DNA of 64,000 bases from contig MCGO01000061.1 of NCBI GenBank assembly GCA_002104985.1, positions 186,001 to 250,000 on the forward strand, given 5' to 3'. A program made the position numbers and the translations under genes. Every line of letters begins with the position of its first letter. The stretch's first letter is position 1. Source of the stretch: Rhizoclosmatium globosum (taxonomy: Eukaryota > Chytridiomycota > Chytridiomycetes > Chytridiales > Chytriomycetaceae). Positions 20,556-33,723 of the stretch are shown in pieces. The notes beneath the pieces were generated by a model that was not told the DNA's origin, made no database searches, and saw nothing but the letters and a program-made list of their open reading frames with translations.

Positions 20556-23500
20556 ATGGGAGAAACTGTCGTTGTTCCGCTTCAGGAACTAGTCACATCG
20601 CTCTCCATCAATCCAAATGGCCACCACGTTGTTCTCGCAGCAAAACGTGGATTATTCCTCCTCGATTTAACGACGCCGTTCGCGCCTCCGATCGCATTCA
20701 AACACAATACCAAGTGGGAGGTGACAGATGTTATTTGGAACCCGCATCCGCAACACTCGTCCTGGATTGCCTCCACTGTAAGCTACTTATCAAATGCACT
20801 GTATTGGGTACTAACTCTGGCTGGCTGGTCGTAGAGCAACCAGAAAGTGCTGATTTGGAACGTGGATCCCACTGGCTCAATGTCCCTCTCAAACTCTCTC
20901 GCCTCCGCATCTTCAGCAGCAAATACTTCAGCCAGTGTCAGCAACGGCTCAACTCCAACGCCATCAACTCCTGCCGCCCATACCTCAAAGGCTTTCAGAG
21001 TAAGTCTCCCAACACCAAATCCAACTCAATCTTAACCCGTTTATTCCCTTATTAGACCTCAATCAATACCCCTGATGCATTCCGAACTGCATCAACCCGC
21101 GTAAACCCTCTCATAAACCCCTCCTCAATGCCCCAAAACCAAAATGTCGAAATCGTCCTCCACGTCCATAAACGCGCCGTCAGTGACTTCCACTGGTCTC
21201 CCTTCCGATCAGAAGTCATCGCTACATGCGGATACGACAATTTTGTACACGTATGGGACCTACGCACGCGCTCCGGATCCACATCATCAACAACCTCCGA
21301 CGACGGGAACCCACACAGCGAGACTGGAATTCCGGGGCGAAGTGGAATGGCTCTTGTTCTAAGCAAACCAGATGTATCGTTCTGTTCATGGACCTCAGGC
21401 GCAACAGCTGTGAAATGGAATCGCGTCTCGGAATATATGCTCGCTTCTTCACATGACACGGACCTGCGAGTCTGGGATACGCGATTCGGGTCGAAAGAAG
21501 TGTCGTTGATCACTGCTGCACACATGACAAAGATATACGGGATTGATTGGAGTCCGAGAAGTCCTGAGGAGATTATAACGTGTAGTCAGGATCAATGCGT
21601 GAAGTTGTGGAATATTCGGGAGACGAGGAAATGTGAAGGAACTATTATGACGAATAGTCCTGTTTGGAGGGCACGCTTCACGCCATTCGGGAATGGGATT
21701 GTTACTATGCCGTTGAGAAAGGAGAATGAGTTGACTATGTGGGGGCTTGGAGATAGCTTCGCGGGTGAGAATGTTGCAACGTTTACAGGTCATACGGATG
21801 TCGTTAAGGAGTTTGTGTGGAGAAATTGTGGAGGTACGCACTCGTTTTCCTGTTTGATAAATTCTGACTTGATTCGCCCAGACAATGAATACCAATTGGT
21901 GACTTGGTCGAAAGATCAAACTCTGCGTTTGTGGCCGATTGACAGAAAAATCCAGATTGTATGTATGGGTTGATATCCCGATCCGTTCATTAACACAAGC
22001 ACTACTGTAGGCCATCGGACACAAACCTCGTCGACTTTCTTCTCATACAACTCTCGCAGCTTTGTATGCGGCCTCTGGTGGAGATCCAAATGTAACTCCA
22101 ACACAACAAGCAATCCCAAATGCAGCTCAAAATTCGCCTGTCATTCATGCGTCACCAGCGCCCAATCGTCCGATTCAGTTCAATGACTTGGGACTTCCAC
22201 TTATTCAAGGATTAGAAGGTATTCCGGCAAAGAAACCAACTCAATCTATTGCTGCATCAGAAGATGATGGAGAACTTTCTGATAATGGGAGCTATGTTGG
22301 TAAGAGTGGAAATATGGCGCGACCAGGGAGCTTGAAAAGTGTGGGTAGTGCTCCCGGCGTTGGATTGTCGGAAATTGAAATGGAATTACTTCGCGTTGCC
22401 GCTGGTTTGAGAGAATGGGAGCCTGCCACAAAACAAAACTTGACAGTTGATAATGTGAGTAAATGTTGCTCAATATCAACAGTTTTCTCAACCAAAAATA
22501 GGTCGATACCGCAGCGAAAGTCATATCAATCACAATCCGACGACCAGTTTTCACGTCTGAACCAGTCCCAGTACACGTTAACATCCTCTTCCAAGATGAA
22601 ACTCCGCCGTCTCGGACACCATCGGTTGTCCTTACACCACAATCAAAACTCCAACAACACCCTCCACTCACACCATCCAGTAAAAAACTGACACTGTTTC
22701 CAACATTCGAAATTGTCCGTAGTGGTTTAATTCCCATGGCCCAGCGCCAAAACCTTGCGTCACGGCTCCAAACACTCACAATTTTTCTTGTTGCGAAACG
22801 AATTCCTACTTTTGAACCGTGTATGAGATTTCTAGCGTACGATGATCCTAATGCTGGAATCGATCCAGGCCAAGTTGGCTTTGTGGGAGGAGTTGATGGA
22901 TTGCTTTCCAATTCAGGATCTACGAATGTGGTTGTAGCTCCTGGAGGAAGTGGAAACAGTATACTGGGAAGAAATACGAGTTCTCTCTTTGGAGGAGGGG
23001 TAGGAAATTCCTTGGAAGAAGATGGATCAAGAGGCTCTCGAATCGGAGAGATGAAGAACTTGAGCCTTGGGGACGATGGAATTTCACCCCGTGGTTTACG
23101 GATTGTTGCTGGAGTCAGTCCGTTGGGGGCTGAGCGTTTACCAGCAACGGATGGTTTGAAAGTCGGATCCATGAATTCAAATGATATGCAAGATGCTGGA
23201 TTCTCAAGCGACGACAGTGATGAGCGGTTAGATGTTGGAGGTCGTGGAGGCTACAGACATTTAAAAGAACGACGATTGATGAAGGAATCTGGACCAACAT
23301 CAGGAAGCGGTGCAAACGTTCCTTTTCCACGATTATGCGGCGCTTCATTTTCCATGAGTGGTAAGTTCAATAATTGTGATGGCAGAAGCGTAATTCAGGG
23401 AAAATAGGACATCTCGTTTGTTTCTTTTCACCACTACCACATCCAACCAAAGTCAAATATGCAACGTATTCGCTATCAACGCGTCGTCAACAGCCCTTGT

Positions 23501-26265
23501 TTCAAACTCAACAACTGACAACATATCCTCGGAACTACGTCGCTTTCGAGCACTTTCGCAACTTTTTGGTCCAAAAAGCAACTGCAGGATCGACCGCCAG
23601 CCTAAGTAACCAGAAAACAGGTGTTGCAGCATCAGCACTTGTTCAAAGTGCAGCAAACCGAACATTTGCTGGGCTTTTGGGACAGAATCGAGAAGATTGG
23701 GTGGGCGATGACGAAGTTGATGGCGAAACGTCATTGCAGAACCTCTTTATGAATCAAACTCGTCAAGGTGGTGCGAACATGAATGGAATTGACGGACAAT
23801 ACGTCTCTACCTCAGAGCTTTTAAACAAGCTTCGATCTCATGGCATAGTTTCAGCTGTTCCACGTACTGATGCAGTTCTTTCTGACATGATGGATGCAGT
23901 GGCAGAACGAACAACTGCAATTCAGCAACAGCAATATAAGAACGAGAAATTTAGATTGACGCCTGACGAAGTATCAAGTCTTTCTCGATCCCGCAATAAT
24001 AGTCTTCCAAAACTGTACGAAGGACGTGAAGGGGGTCCAGCCGTGATTGCAGCTCCATTTGGGAGATCAGTCGCAAATAGTCCTCACGGTCGTGCCGTAT
24101 CCGATCCTGCCTCACAATCATCCACTCCAAATGCTTCTCGTGTTTCGCCACACCGAAAAGCATCCATTTTCACAGTTGGCAGTGAAGAGCGACTCAACGA
24201 ACTTGATGATCAATCCTCCTCTATTATCTCAGCTCTTGGATCAAGCACGGACTTATTGAGTCCCTTGTCGCAAAGGCGCGTCGCTTCAAATCGCTCGTCT
24301 AGGACACGAGCGAAAAGTGTTCAAGTCGATTCATTCTTGGGAGGTGCATCATTTGAGTCGGAAGGCTCGTCTCCTCGTGACCGAATTATGTATCCTGTTC
24401 CCGTGAGACGAGGTAGCTCAACAAGTTCTGGAGGTACTCCAACATCGTCTTACACTAATTCCGTCAAGAATCGAAATGCAAATGCAATGGGAAGTTGGAA
24501 ATCTGGCACAGAAACGAAATCAAACCATGCTCATGGTGGATTAGTGGGTCGACCACAAGACAGTGGCAAAAATGGAATCGGTATTATCGTGTTTGTGAAA
24601 GATGTGCGAGATACCATACCTGTTAGTGAAAAATTGGCTCGAGAATACACGTAAGTGGGGTTCATCGAAGTTCTGTCCTTAAAACTATTCTGTAGTCTCA
24701 CTGGAACGGATCCTGTAGCAATTTGCTCCGAAAACAGTGCAGTTGCAAGTCGAAATAATCGTGCCGACCTTGCAAAGCTTTGGACAATAGCAGGACTGAT
24801 AATAGGCCGTGTTTCTGGACTTCCAACAAAAGAAGACGATGAAACATTTGATGATGATGAATCTGAATACAGCGAGGACCATGTTGGTCCTAGAGCGACT
24901 ATTCTCTCAGGACCTTGTACCACAACGTTTGGAGCAAAGCGTCGGGCATCCATGGCTCTCATTGAAAGACTTGCAAGCGATCCAAGAGGAGCAAAATTGC
25001 ACTCTAAGGATAAATTAGAGCTTAAAAAAGATGGTACATTTGCCGTCAAAAATATTGTCGTTAAGGATCGCGAATCATATGTTTGGCTTCGGGCCGATTG
25101 GGCAAATCACCCACTTGGGAGAGGGCTTGTAGACAAAATGTGAGATTTATGCTGTTTTATTTCAACTGATTCTTTTATTAGATTAAGTTACTTGGAACGT
25201 ATCGGAGATGTACAAACGCTTGCGTTACTTTCGTGTGTTCTATCTGAACCATTTGGATGCACCAACTTTGATGACGTAGCTGACCATAATGTCCCCATAA
25301 TTTCTCCGAAACGATACACCAACCCTCCTCCCTCTCTCCCATCAACATTCTCAGATCGGTCCATTATAGAACAATCTCCTCAGCGAAGACCGTTAAAGCG
25401 GTCCAGTGTACCAAATGCGGCTTTGCTCTTTGGCAGATCTGTTGAGAGCGAGCAGAATTTCACAACACGAGCCGCAATAGCAAGAACATACAGTGGAGGC
25501 AAAATCGCAGGGCTGGTTGGAAAACCCATATTGAATTCCATAGCAACTGACAAGAACCATCAATCTTCATCGTTGAGCAGTCAACCTGTCATCGGAAGCT
25601 ATGTTAGTGACAACAGCAGTTTTCCAGATGGAAACGTAAGAGGGGGTAAACAATACGAACGCCTTCGAGACCATTCAACAGGAGACAGTCCTGTCAAAAA
25701 GTGGGGCGTTTATTCACGTGGTGGAGCTCCTGAATTGGACGCACCGGACTTGATAAACACGAGTGTCAACAGTGACTACCGCAAGGCACTAGATATAATA
25801 CCAAATCGAATGGAAAGTGCGGGAACAACGTATTCAACCCCCGGATGCACGGAGGAATCCCAACGAAGAGACTATCGTCTGGAACTTCTCGATCCCACTC
25901 GTCGAGCTGTATTTGATGGCTACAAAGTCAAGTATGCTGAAATATTGTTTGCATGGAGGATGCTGGAGAAGAGGTCTGAAGTTCTCAAGTTTTGCTCTCA
26001 CAGAAATAATGATGTGGTTGGGGGTTGGAAAGGAGAGTTTGCACTTGGGACTGACAGAGAAACGAATGATGGTGTGGATAAGTCGTTAGATTTGCAAATT
26101 GCTACGTGTAGTGTTTGTAGAATGCCTTGTAGAGGATTGTTGAGTTCTTGCATCAAGTGCGGCCATGGGGGTCACATCAAACATATCCAAGATTGGTTCC
26201 GTGGAGGAGAAGGGAAACCAAGGGAATGTCCAATTGGAGATTGCGGCTGTCGATGTGTAATATAA
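20556..26265 (+). CDS. WDR59: WDR59 / Sea3-like subunit of the SEA-GATOR2 complex
   Basis: A vacuole/lysosome-associated regulator of TORC1 amino-acid signalling. Exons: 20556-20777, 20835-20999, 21056-21833, 21882-21958, 22011-22454, 22502-23360, 23408-24650, 24696-25139 and 25182-26265; they sum to 1771 residues in one frame. An N-terminal WD40 propeller (EVTDVIWNP, AVSDFHWSPF, VHVWDLRT, LRVWDTRFG, CVKLWNIRETRK, QTLRLWPIDRK) leads into an RWD-like region. Then comes the diagnostic block FPRLCGASFSMSGHLVCFFS, the DVQTLALLSCVLSEPFG helix, and a C-terminal zinc module CSVCRMPCRGLLSSC...CGHGGH...CPIGDCGCRC. Both the LCG...GxLV block and this zinc module are characteristic of WDR59. The protein is much longer than animal WDR59 (about 974), mainly through Ser-rich linkers around 24.0-24.6 and 25.3-25.8 kb. 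No break is seen. Confidence 0.95.
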
Positions 26266-26270
26266 GCAAA

Positions 26271-27539
26271 TATGTAAAACATAATCCACATGAATTGACT
26301 CAGTCGATTGACACAACAAAATTCCTTCCACCCCAACAAACATTCCTATCAACCGTCACCATCTTTATAATGGCATTAACAAAACACAGTCGTCGCGAGC
26401 AGGCCCTAAAAGAAAGCCAAATATTGGGAGTTGTATGGTGAGTGAGTGCGCGCGGTTGAATCCACTAAACCCTTACCAACAAAGACATGGAAGGGAGTTT
26501 TCAAGGCATCGTATCCCTAGTCCACAATCTGATTCGGGTTTTGTCACAACTAAGAGCCCGCTTGAATAGTTTGGTACTCAACTGTTCTGAAGCAAAACCC
26601 TATCTGCTATTCGATCTCAACTTCACAATGCAGTCGGAAACTCGCCGCCTTCGTGAAACAAACATCTAATTAGAATTGGACCTTTCAAGACTACAGTTAC
26701 CAGTGACAACCATCGAAACCATACCCCTCGACTTGACGCCGCTTCACCAATCTCCTCACCACTTGCCATTACGCCTCAACTCTCCAACAAGTTCTTGACC
26801 AATGGAAGATAGAAGCTTTTCGTAACGGCTTGTTTATTACTCGCAAAGATTGATCTTCAGTATTGGTCAATGACTTCAGTTATTAGTCACGTTGTAAAGA
26901 ATTCACAACAAAGCCATCTATGGAAACCGTGAACCGATTGCTCTGAAATATCTTCGTTCAAATGACGCTGTATTCCGTGATATAGGTGTGTCTTTGCAAA
27001 TAGTGTGTGGTCACTCTCAAAGTTGCTCGCAGCCATAACAGCCAAGAAGAAGGAAATAATTGTGGTTAGACGGCATTCATTGATCAATTATTTAATGAAG
27101 CTTTGTTTGAAGTTTAATAAAGCAGCGGTGTTGTGGTTGTATGTTGATTTGGCTTTGATTTTTTCTGTTTCTTTCCAATATCCAAACAAACTACTTCGAT
27201 CAACACTAGCAATACGCTAATTGAATAGAGCTTTCCATTTTAAACTGGATATGTTGAAAATATGCGATTGTTTGCTGCGGATATGTGCCAATATGTGCCA
27301 ATTTACACGGATTGACTCGATTGACAAACCAATTTACTTCAGTTTACAGGGACAAAATTTGCAGAACCCGCCAACTTCATTCCAACAGAGCTCTACAAAG
27401 CATCTACAACAACGTCTTTATTTTATATACAGATTCGGAATCGTTGGAGTGTAAGGAACGCATGTATACCCAGGTTGCCCCTGGTATTGTGGGTGGCTCT
27501 CGAGTAAAGCGCCAGAGAGAAGGAGTCAATTCAACAGTA
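26271..27539. repeat. Copy 1 of a 1.27-kb tandem direct duplication
   Basis: A 1269-bp unit starting just past the WDR59 stop and repeated almost exactly at 27540-28810. It carries two short plus-strand open frames: 26370-26441 (MALTKHSRREQALKESQILG...) ending at a GTGAGT donor-like site, and 26487-26669 (MEGSFQGIVSLVHNLIRVLS...RRLRETNI). The second ends at a TAA, but the same frame stays open beyond it with an amphipathic LELDLSRLQLPV segment. This could be a small coiled-coil gene broken by a stop, but no GT-AG join gives a clean product and I do not recognise the protein. The tail holds about 130 bp shared with the RABL2 upstream region. Confidence 0.9.
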
Positions 27540-28810
27540 TATGTAAAACATAATCCACATGAATTGACTCAGTCGATTGACACAACAAAATTCCTTCCAC
27601 CCCAACAAACATTCCTATCAACCGTCACCATCTTTATAATGGCATTAACAAAACACAGTCGTCGCGAGCAGGCCCTAAAAGAAAGCCAAATATTGGGAGT
27701 TGTATGGTGAGTGAGTGCGCGCGGTTGAATCCACTAAACCCTTACCAACAAAGACATGGAAGGGAGTTTTCAAGGCATCGTATCCCTAGTCCACAATCTG
27801 ATTCGGGTTTTGTCACAACTAAGAGCCCGCTTGAATAGTTTGGTACTCAACTGTTCTGAAGCAAAACCCTATCTGCTATTCGATCTCAACTTCACAATGC
27901 AGTCGGAAACTCGCCGCCTTCGTGAAACAAACATCTAATTAGAATTGGACCTTTCAAGACTACAGTTACCAGTGACAACCATCGAAACCATACCCCTCGA
28001 CTTGACGCCGCTTCACCAATCTCCTCACCACTTGCCATTACGCCTCAACTCTCCAACAAGTTCTTGACCAATGGAAGATAGAAGCTTTTCGTAACGGCTT
28101 GTTTATTACTCGCAAAGATTGATCTTCAGTATTGGTCAATGACTTCAGTTATTAGTCACGTTGTAAAGAATTCACAACAAAGCCATCTATGGAAACCGTG
28201 AACCGATTGCTCTGAAATATCTTCGTTCAAATGACGCTGTATTCCGTGATATAGGTGTGTCTTTGCAAATAGTGTGTGGTCACTCTCAAAGTTGCTCGCA
28301 GCCATAACAGCCAAGAAGAAGGAAATAATTGTGGTTAGACGGCATTCATTGATCAATTATTTAATGAAGCTTTGTTTGAAGTTTAATAAAGCAGCGGTGT
28401 TGTGGTTGTATGTTGATTTGGCTTTGATTTTTTCTGTTTCTTTCCAATATCCAAACAAACTACTTCGATCAACACTAGCAATACGTTAATTGAATAGAGC
28501 TTTCCATTTTAAACTGGATATGTCGAAAATATGCGATTGTTTGCTGCGGATATGTGCCAAATATGTGCCAATTTACACGGATTGACTCGATTGACAAACC
28601 AATTTACTTCAGTTTACAGGGACAAAATTTGCAGAACCCGCCAACTTCATTCCAACAGAGCTCTACAAAGCATCTACAACAACGTCTTTATTTTATCTAC
28701 AGATTCGGAATCGTTGGAGTGTAAGGAACGCATGTATACCCAGGTTGCCCCTGGTATTGTGGGTGGCTCTCGAGTAAAGCGCGCAGAGAGAAGGAGTCAA
28801 TTCAACAGTA
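27540..28810. repeat. Copy 2 of the 1.27-kb tandem duplication
   Basis: Nearly identical to copy 1 at an offset of 1269 bp. The few differences seen include C/T near 27216 vs 28486, T/C in ATGTTG/ATGTCG near 27252 vs 28522, an extra A in GTGCCAAATATG near 28560, A/C in TTTATATAC/TTTATCTAC near 28696, and an extra base at GCGCGCAGAG near 28783. Both copies keep the same short frames and the same in-frame TAA. Identity is about 99% by eye, so the duplication is recent (or the assembly doubled a single unit). It ends where the RABL2 promoter begins. Confidence 0.9.
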
Positions 28811-28897
28811 TATGTTGTGATTCTTTAAAATTGTCGTGAAAATCAAACATCCAAAAACCCACCCAACAACCTGCAACATAATTCTGCGTCTATCAAT

Positions 28898-29945
28898 ATG
28901 GCTTCATCGAAATCAAACTTTGAGAAACCAGCAGATATTAAGGTGGGTGGGTGTTGTTGAGCATCACAGGAAACGAGCTGTCAAAACTAAAGTCCATCTG
29001 ACACTCTCTAACAGATCATCCTCCTTGGAGACAGTGCTGTCGGCAAATCAAAACTGATTGAACGATTCCTTTTAAATGACTTTGTATCTCATCAACTGTC
29101 CACTTACGCGTTAACACTCTATCGTCACCAATGCAATCACCCCACCAAACCAGGAAAGAAAATCACAGTTGAATTCTGGGTAACGCCTCTCTCATAAATC
29201 TTTTGAGCGTCGAGCTAAACTGATATTCTTTAAGGACACGGCCGGCCAAGAACGTTTCCATTCAATGCATCCGTCCTACTACATCTCCGCACACGCCTGC
29301 ATCCTCTGCTTTGACATGACACGTAAAATCACATACAAACACCTCGACACGTGGTACGACCAGCTCTCAGCCTACCGCGGCCACACAATCCCAATCATCA
29401 TCGTTGCAAACAAAGTCGACATGGATCCGTCACGCGCGAGAAAGAGTTTCGGGTTTGTTGAACGGCGGCGCGAAGAACGGCGGAGTTTCAAAGAGGAGAA
29501 TGGGATGAAGGTGTCCGAGTCGGACGAAGAAGAGCTTCCACTCTTCTTTTGTAGTGCAAGTGACGGTTCGAATGTTGTTGCTGCATTTAAAGAAGCTGTT
29601 CGGAGAGCTGTGGCGTTTAAGGAAGGTGGTGAAGTTGGTGGAACGTTTGTTGATGAAGTACTCAACTTTATTCGTGAGGAGGAAGAGAGGGGTGATGCAG
29701 GTCTGTTTTCAAAGGACAAGGAATTCGTTAATAGTCTGGCAAATAAGTTTGAAAGTGGATTGTCGGTGGGTGATAGTTTGAATACGTTGAGGGGAAGTGA
29801 TACAAGTGTGGTTGACGTGAAAGAGAAGCACCCCAGTGATCGACGTGCATATAACCCGCTGGACTCGGATGAAGAAGATGAAATTGCTATGGCCAAGAAT
29901 TTGGCACGTGTTAAAGATATGAGAAAGGTCAACTCGGTGCAATAA
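28898..29945 (+). CDS. RABL2: RABL2-like ciliary small GTPase
   Basis: Exons 28898-28942, 29015-29179 and 29235-29945 give 306 residues. RABL2 controls entry of IFT-B trains into cilia/flagella in animals and algae. G1 is GDSAVGKSK and the signature LSTYALTLYRH replaces the usual Rab switch I (human RABL2 has LSTYALTLYKH). G3 is DTAGQERFHSMHPSYY, G4 is ANKVD and G5 is CSASDG. There is no C-terminal prenylation cysteine, which also fits RABL2. Compared with animals it has an acidic/basic insert after ANKVD (RRREERRSFKEE...SDEEE) and a longer tail with YNPLDSDEEDEIAMAKNLARV. RABL2 is lost in non-flagellated fungi, so its presence points to a zoospore-forming lineage; that is inference from gene distribution. 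Confidence 0.94.
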
Positions 29946-29982
29946 AAAACGTTTCGTTGACACCCAAAATAGATTCTTTACT

Positions 29983-31580
29983 TTAATCTTCCCTCTCCTT
30001 TCTCTTTCCACACAAAGCCGCTGGAATCTGAATACCGGTTGCAGCCAGAGCACTTGCAGTAGCCTTTCTGGCATTTTGTTGCATTAAAGCGCTGTACAGA
30101 TGTTATCAGTGTTCATTGCATTAAACGGAACCAAACTTACTCCATAATCGCTAATGTGGCCATGGATTCCACGATTGGAGCAGCTCTTGGAAGCACGCAT
30201 GGATCGTGTCGTCCCTTCGCCGCCAACACTCCTGCGGTTCCATCGTATTGAGCCGTTGGTTGTGCCTGTGAAATAGTCGCCACAGATTTGAATCCGACCT
30301 TGAAGTACACATTCTCTCCGTTCGAGATACCACCTTGAATACCACCACTGAAGTTGGTGACAGTTCCCAACTTTCCGTTCTCACGTTTCACAAACTTGTC
30401 ATTGTGAATGTGTCCAGGAACAGTGGTTCCAGCCAAACCACTTCCGATTTCAAAGGACTTTGTAGCGGGGATGGAGAGCATGGCATGGGCAAGCTTTGCT
30501 TCCAACTTATCGAAGCATGGCTCTCCAAGTCCAGTTGGCAGATTTCGGATAACACAGACCACGGTTCCTCCAATTGAATCGTTTGAATCCTTAGCTTTGA
30601 TGATACGCTAAAAGCAGATTAATACTTGGTGAACAATTCTTGTCGAGTCACCTCTCTCATCTTTTGAGCAGCTTTCTCATCAGGGCACCTGACTTCATTG
30701 GAATCAACCTGTTCTCTGGTAACAGTGTTGAGACGCTCCCACCATCCTTCCCAAGACTTCATCCATTCTGCTTCTTTGGCAGCGTCATCTGGGAAGCCTC
30801 CATTTGGATCTCCAAAAGGAATCATGGACACGTTTCCTACTGACGCAACAAATGCAACAATCTCGATTCCGTGTACGAGTTTGAGGTACTTTTCAGCAAC
30901 AGCAGAGGCAGCGACTCTTCCTATTTTTTGAGTCAACACACGTCAGTGTCTGGACTTGAAAGTAAATGTGATTCATTACCGATAGTCTCTCTGGCACTGC
31001 TTCTGCCTCCTCCAGAACCTGCCTTGATTCCGTACTTTTCGAGGTAAGTATAATCGGCATGGGATGGTCTGAAAACGAAGTACAGGTTTCAGCTTCCCAT
31101 ACTTTCCACCACGAGAGCCTAATCAAAGGCAAATAGAACAAACGAACCGTGGGTAAAAGTCCATCTCGCCATAGTCATGTGGACGTTGGTCCTCGTTGGG
31201 GACGGTGAGAGCAATCGGAGTCCCCAGAGTAATTCCCTGTTCAGTTCCCGAGAGGATCGTAACCTTGTCCTTCTCGTCTCTCTGTGGAAAAGCAAGTTAG
31301 ATTTGGGTCAGATAAAAGCAAGAATGACAGCTGAACGCACTGGAGTTGTCAGGGCGGACTGGCCTGGGCGTCTGCGACTCAACTGCGGCTGAACATCGGC
31401 TTCGGAGAGCGGAAGGCCTGGTGGGCAGCCGTCGATGATCACTCCAACGGCTTTGCAGTGCGATTCGCCAAAGGTGGTAACGCGGTAGAGACTGGTGGTT
31501 GGTTCATTGGCAGCATTAGTATTGGAGCTAGTTGGAGGCGGTGCATTCAGAGAGAGGACGTACCTTCCAAAGGTGCTCAT
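29983..31580 (-). CDS. ARO2: Chorismate synthase
   Basis: Makes chorismate from EPSP, the last shikimate step before aromatic amino acids. Minus-strand exons 31580-31341, 31281-31148, 31068-30980, 30920-30651, 30606-30141 and 30091-29983 give 435 residues, all phases consistent. Motifs: [21 protein letters not shown] near the N terminus, [12 protein letters not shown], then [19 protein letters not shown], the FMN/substrate-binding signature, and [20 protein letters not shown] and [18 protein letters not shown] near the C terminus. It contains a modest insert ([17 protein letters not shown]) between the first strand and the GESH motif. The gene is convergent with RABL2 (37 bp between stop codons) and divergent from the first Cache gene. 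Intact. Confidence 0.96.
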
Positions 31581-31786
31581 CTTTCCTTGATTTGTTTTTG
31601 GTCAGAGATTTGTGAGATAACGAAAGGGGTAGTGACGTCACGATTTTTGCAAGATCGAAAGTTAATGTTCATTGTTTGATATAGAACAAAAGAACCCAAT
31701 CAGATTAGACCACTTACAGCAATTGAATGAAAACAATTGGTCTTCTTTCAAGTCTGTTCAAATCTTGTCTACAGCTTTAACTCAAG

Positions 31787-33559
31787 ATGCCCGACCCATC
31801 GCCCAAATACAAGAAGCGCGCAATCACTATCCCTGTACTTCTCGTTGTATTTTTTCAGACAATGATTGTAGTAAGTATTTTTAAACTGATAGAGACCGAC
31901 GAATACTCAAACTAGAAACATAGTCCATCGTGATTGTTGCCGTTCCTTTGAGCATCGTGTTTCAAGGAACAAAAGATACAAACGCAAAGGGCACCAAAAC
32001 AGGAAGGTCGACTGCATATGATCTAGCTGTCAAGATTCAAAATAATGAAGGAGAGATTGCAGTGGCGAATATCCGTAAGTTCTTTTCTGCACATGCTACT
32101 TTATTCATACTGCTATCGTAGAAACGCTTCTTTCGTCTGTCGAGAGTGTAGTTACGGATGTTCAGTACTCAATGAACACCTTTGTTGATACTTCCAACCC
32201 ACAACAAATTTTGAATAACCTCGCATATATTGTAAGTTGTGCGTAGAATCATGTTAGAACCTCACTTATCATCAAATAGCAAAGTTATCAAAGCTACTTC
32301 AAAAACCTATATTACACATCTTCTCAGAATGGATTTATTGGCCTCTTTACCATCGCAAACAGCAATCAAGTGTGGGTATCGCTCCCACTTAACTCAGTAA
32401 ATCCAAATTGTGCTGTCTGCGAATTCTGGAAAACAATGTCTCCAACTGATCTCGCACTGGCTGCAAAGTCGAGCAACCTTTCCTGGGCTCCGTGGAACAT
32501 TGGCAAACAGATTGCGACGGGTCCTTACCGTTCAATGAGTACTCCATTTGTTCCTGTCACAAGGCCTTGGTATGTTCAAGCCGCGAAATCTCTTCCAACA
32601 AATATCAGTGTTCAATACACGAGCCCGTACTTGTTTCTGAAAGGAATTCCGGGAATTTCTGCGGTATGAGCCATCCCAATTGAACCTTCAAAATTATCTC
32701 TTTATAACACCGCAACAACAGAATGTTCCTGTCTTCGACAAGTCAGGATCTCTCCAAGGCGTCATCGCCACAGACATTCCCTTCTCCGATATCCAATCAA
32801 ACCTTGTAAACTATTTACAAACACCAAATGCGTTCATGTATGTCTTCACAGCCGATGGAACTCTTGTTGGGAACACTATCAATGAAACACTCGTCCTACC
32901 AAACGGCTCCCTAAAGACAATCTACACGATGGAACATGTTGTTATGCTTCAAGTAGCAAAGTACATTCAATCCCTCGTATCCCAAAACCAAACTCTCCAA
33001 TCTCTTGCCTCCCCAGCAACGTACTTTGAAAACAATGGGTACCTATTCCAACTCAGAATGATGGACTCAGCACCCTTCTTTTTCATCGTGAATGGAGCGC
33101 CAAAGACAGATTACACACTTCGAATTGATGAAATGTTCAATTCATTGCAGTCTACACTGGATGGAACAGTGGGAACTGTGATTGAACTGACAGCGGGTAT
33201 TTTCGTGCTTGTGGTGGTTGCGAGCTGTTTCTTGATTTACTTTGGTATCGCAAAGCCATTGAAAGTCTGGACGGATGTCATGGTTCAGGTACCGTGCATG
33301 CAACCATGAAGTTTAACACTCTGTTAACATGATTTATTAGGCTGCAGATTACGATTTCGATGCAATCAAGAATTTCAAGAGACGAGGAAACTTTATTTCA
33401 GAGTTGAATGAGATTGAGGTTGCGTTCTTTGAAATGATTGCAAAGTTTGCGACTGCAATTTCAAGCAACAAGGCTATTACTCAGCGGTCAGGGGCTGTTG
33501 TCAGTAAGGCCTCGTCTCAAAACACTGTTTCGGCTTCTCCTGACAAGAGCGTCGCATGA
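31787..33559 (+). CDS. Cache-domain membrane protein A (putative extracellular sensor)
   Basis: Exons 31787-31870, 31924-32074, 32122-32231, 32280-32663, 32722-33288 and 33341-33559 give 504 residues. A basic N terminus leads to TM1 (AITIPVLLVVFFQ...SIVIVAVPLSIVF). About 340 extracellular residues follow with double-Cache features: a long helix (AVANIQTLLSSVESVVTDVQ), the RPWYVQAAKS motif, and GSLQGVIATDIPFSDIQ. TM2 is TAGIFVLVVVASCFLIYFGIA, followed by only about 75 cytosolic residues. Cache domains bind small extracellular ligands such as amino acids or organic acids and usually feed a kinase, cyclase or methyl-accepting domain. None is present here, so any output must be through a partner. 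The gene is tandem with the paralogue 164 bp downstream. Function is inferred from domain type only. Confidence 0.85.
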
Positions 33560-33723
33560 GAGGCACTTCAGATTTTTCCTTGGCTACTATTTTATTCTTC
33601 ATTGTTATCGTTCATTTTTATAATACCATTGTTTTTGCTTGACAAAACGTGATTGGCCCACATTGTTTTCAAGTACTCGAATCAAATATTCCATCAAATA
33701 CCCCTCGCAATAGTCACTTCAAA

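Noticed and set aside
30980..31068. Suspected frameshift in the ARO2 exon holding [10 protein letters not shown]
   Set aside because: On recounting the bases the exon is 89 nt and all phases agree, so the gene is intact.
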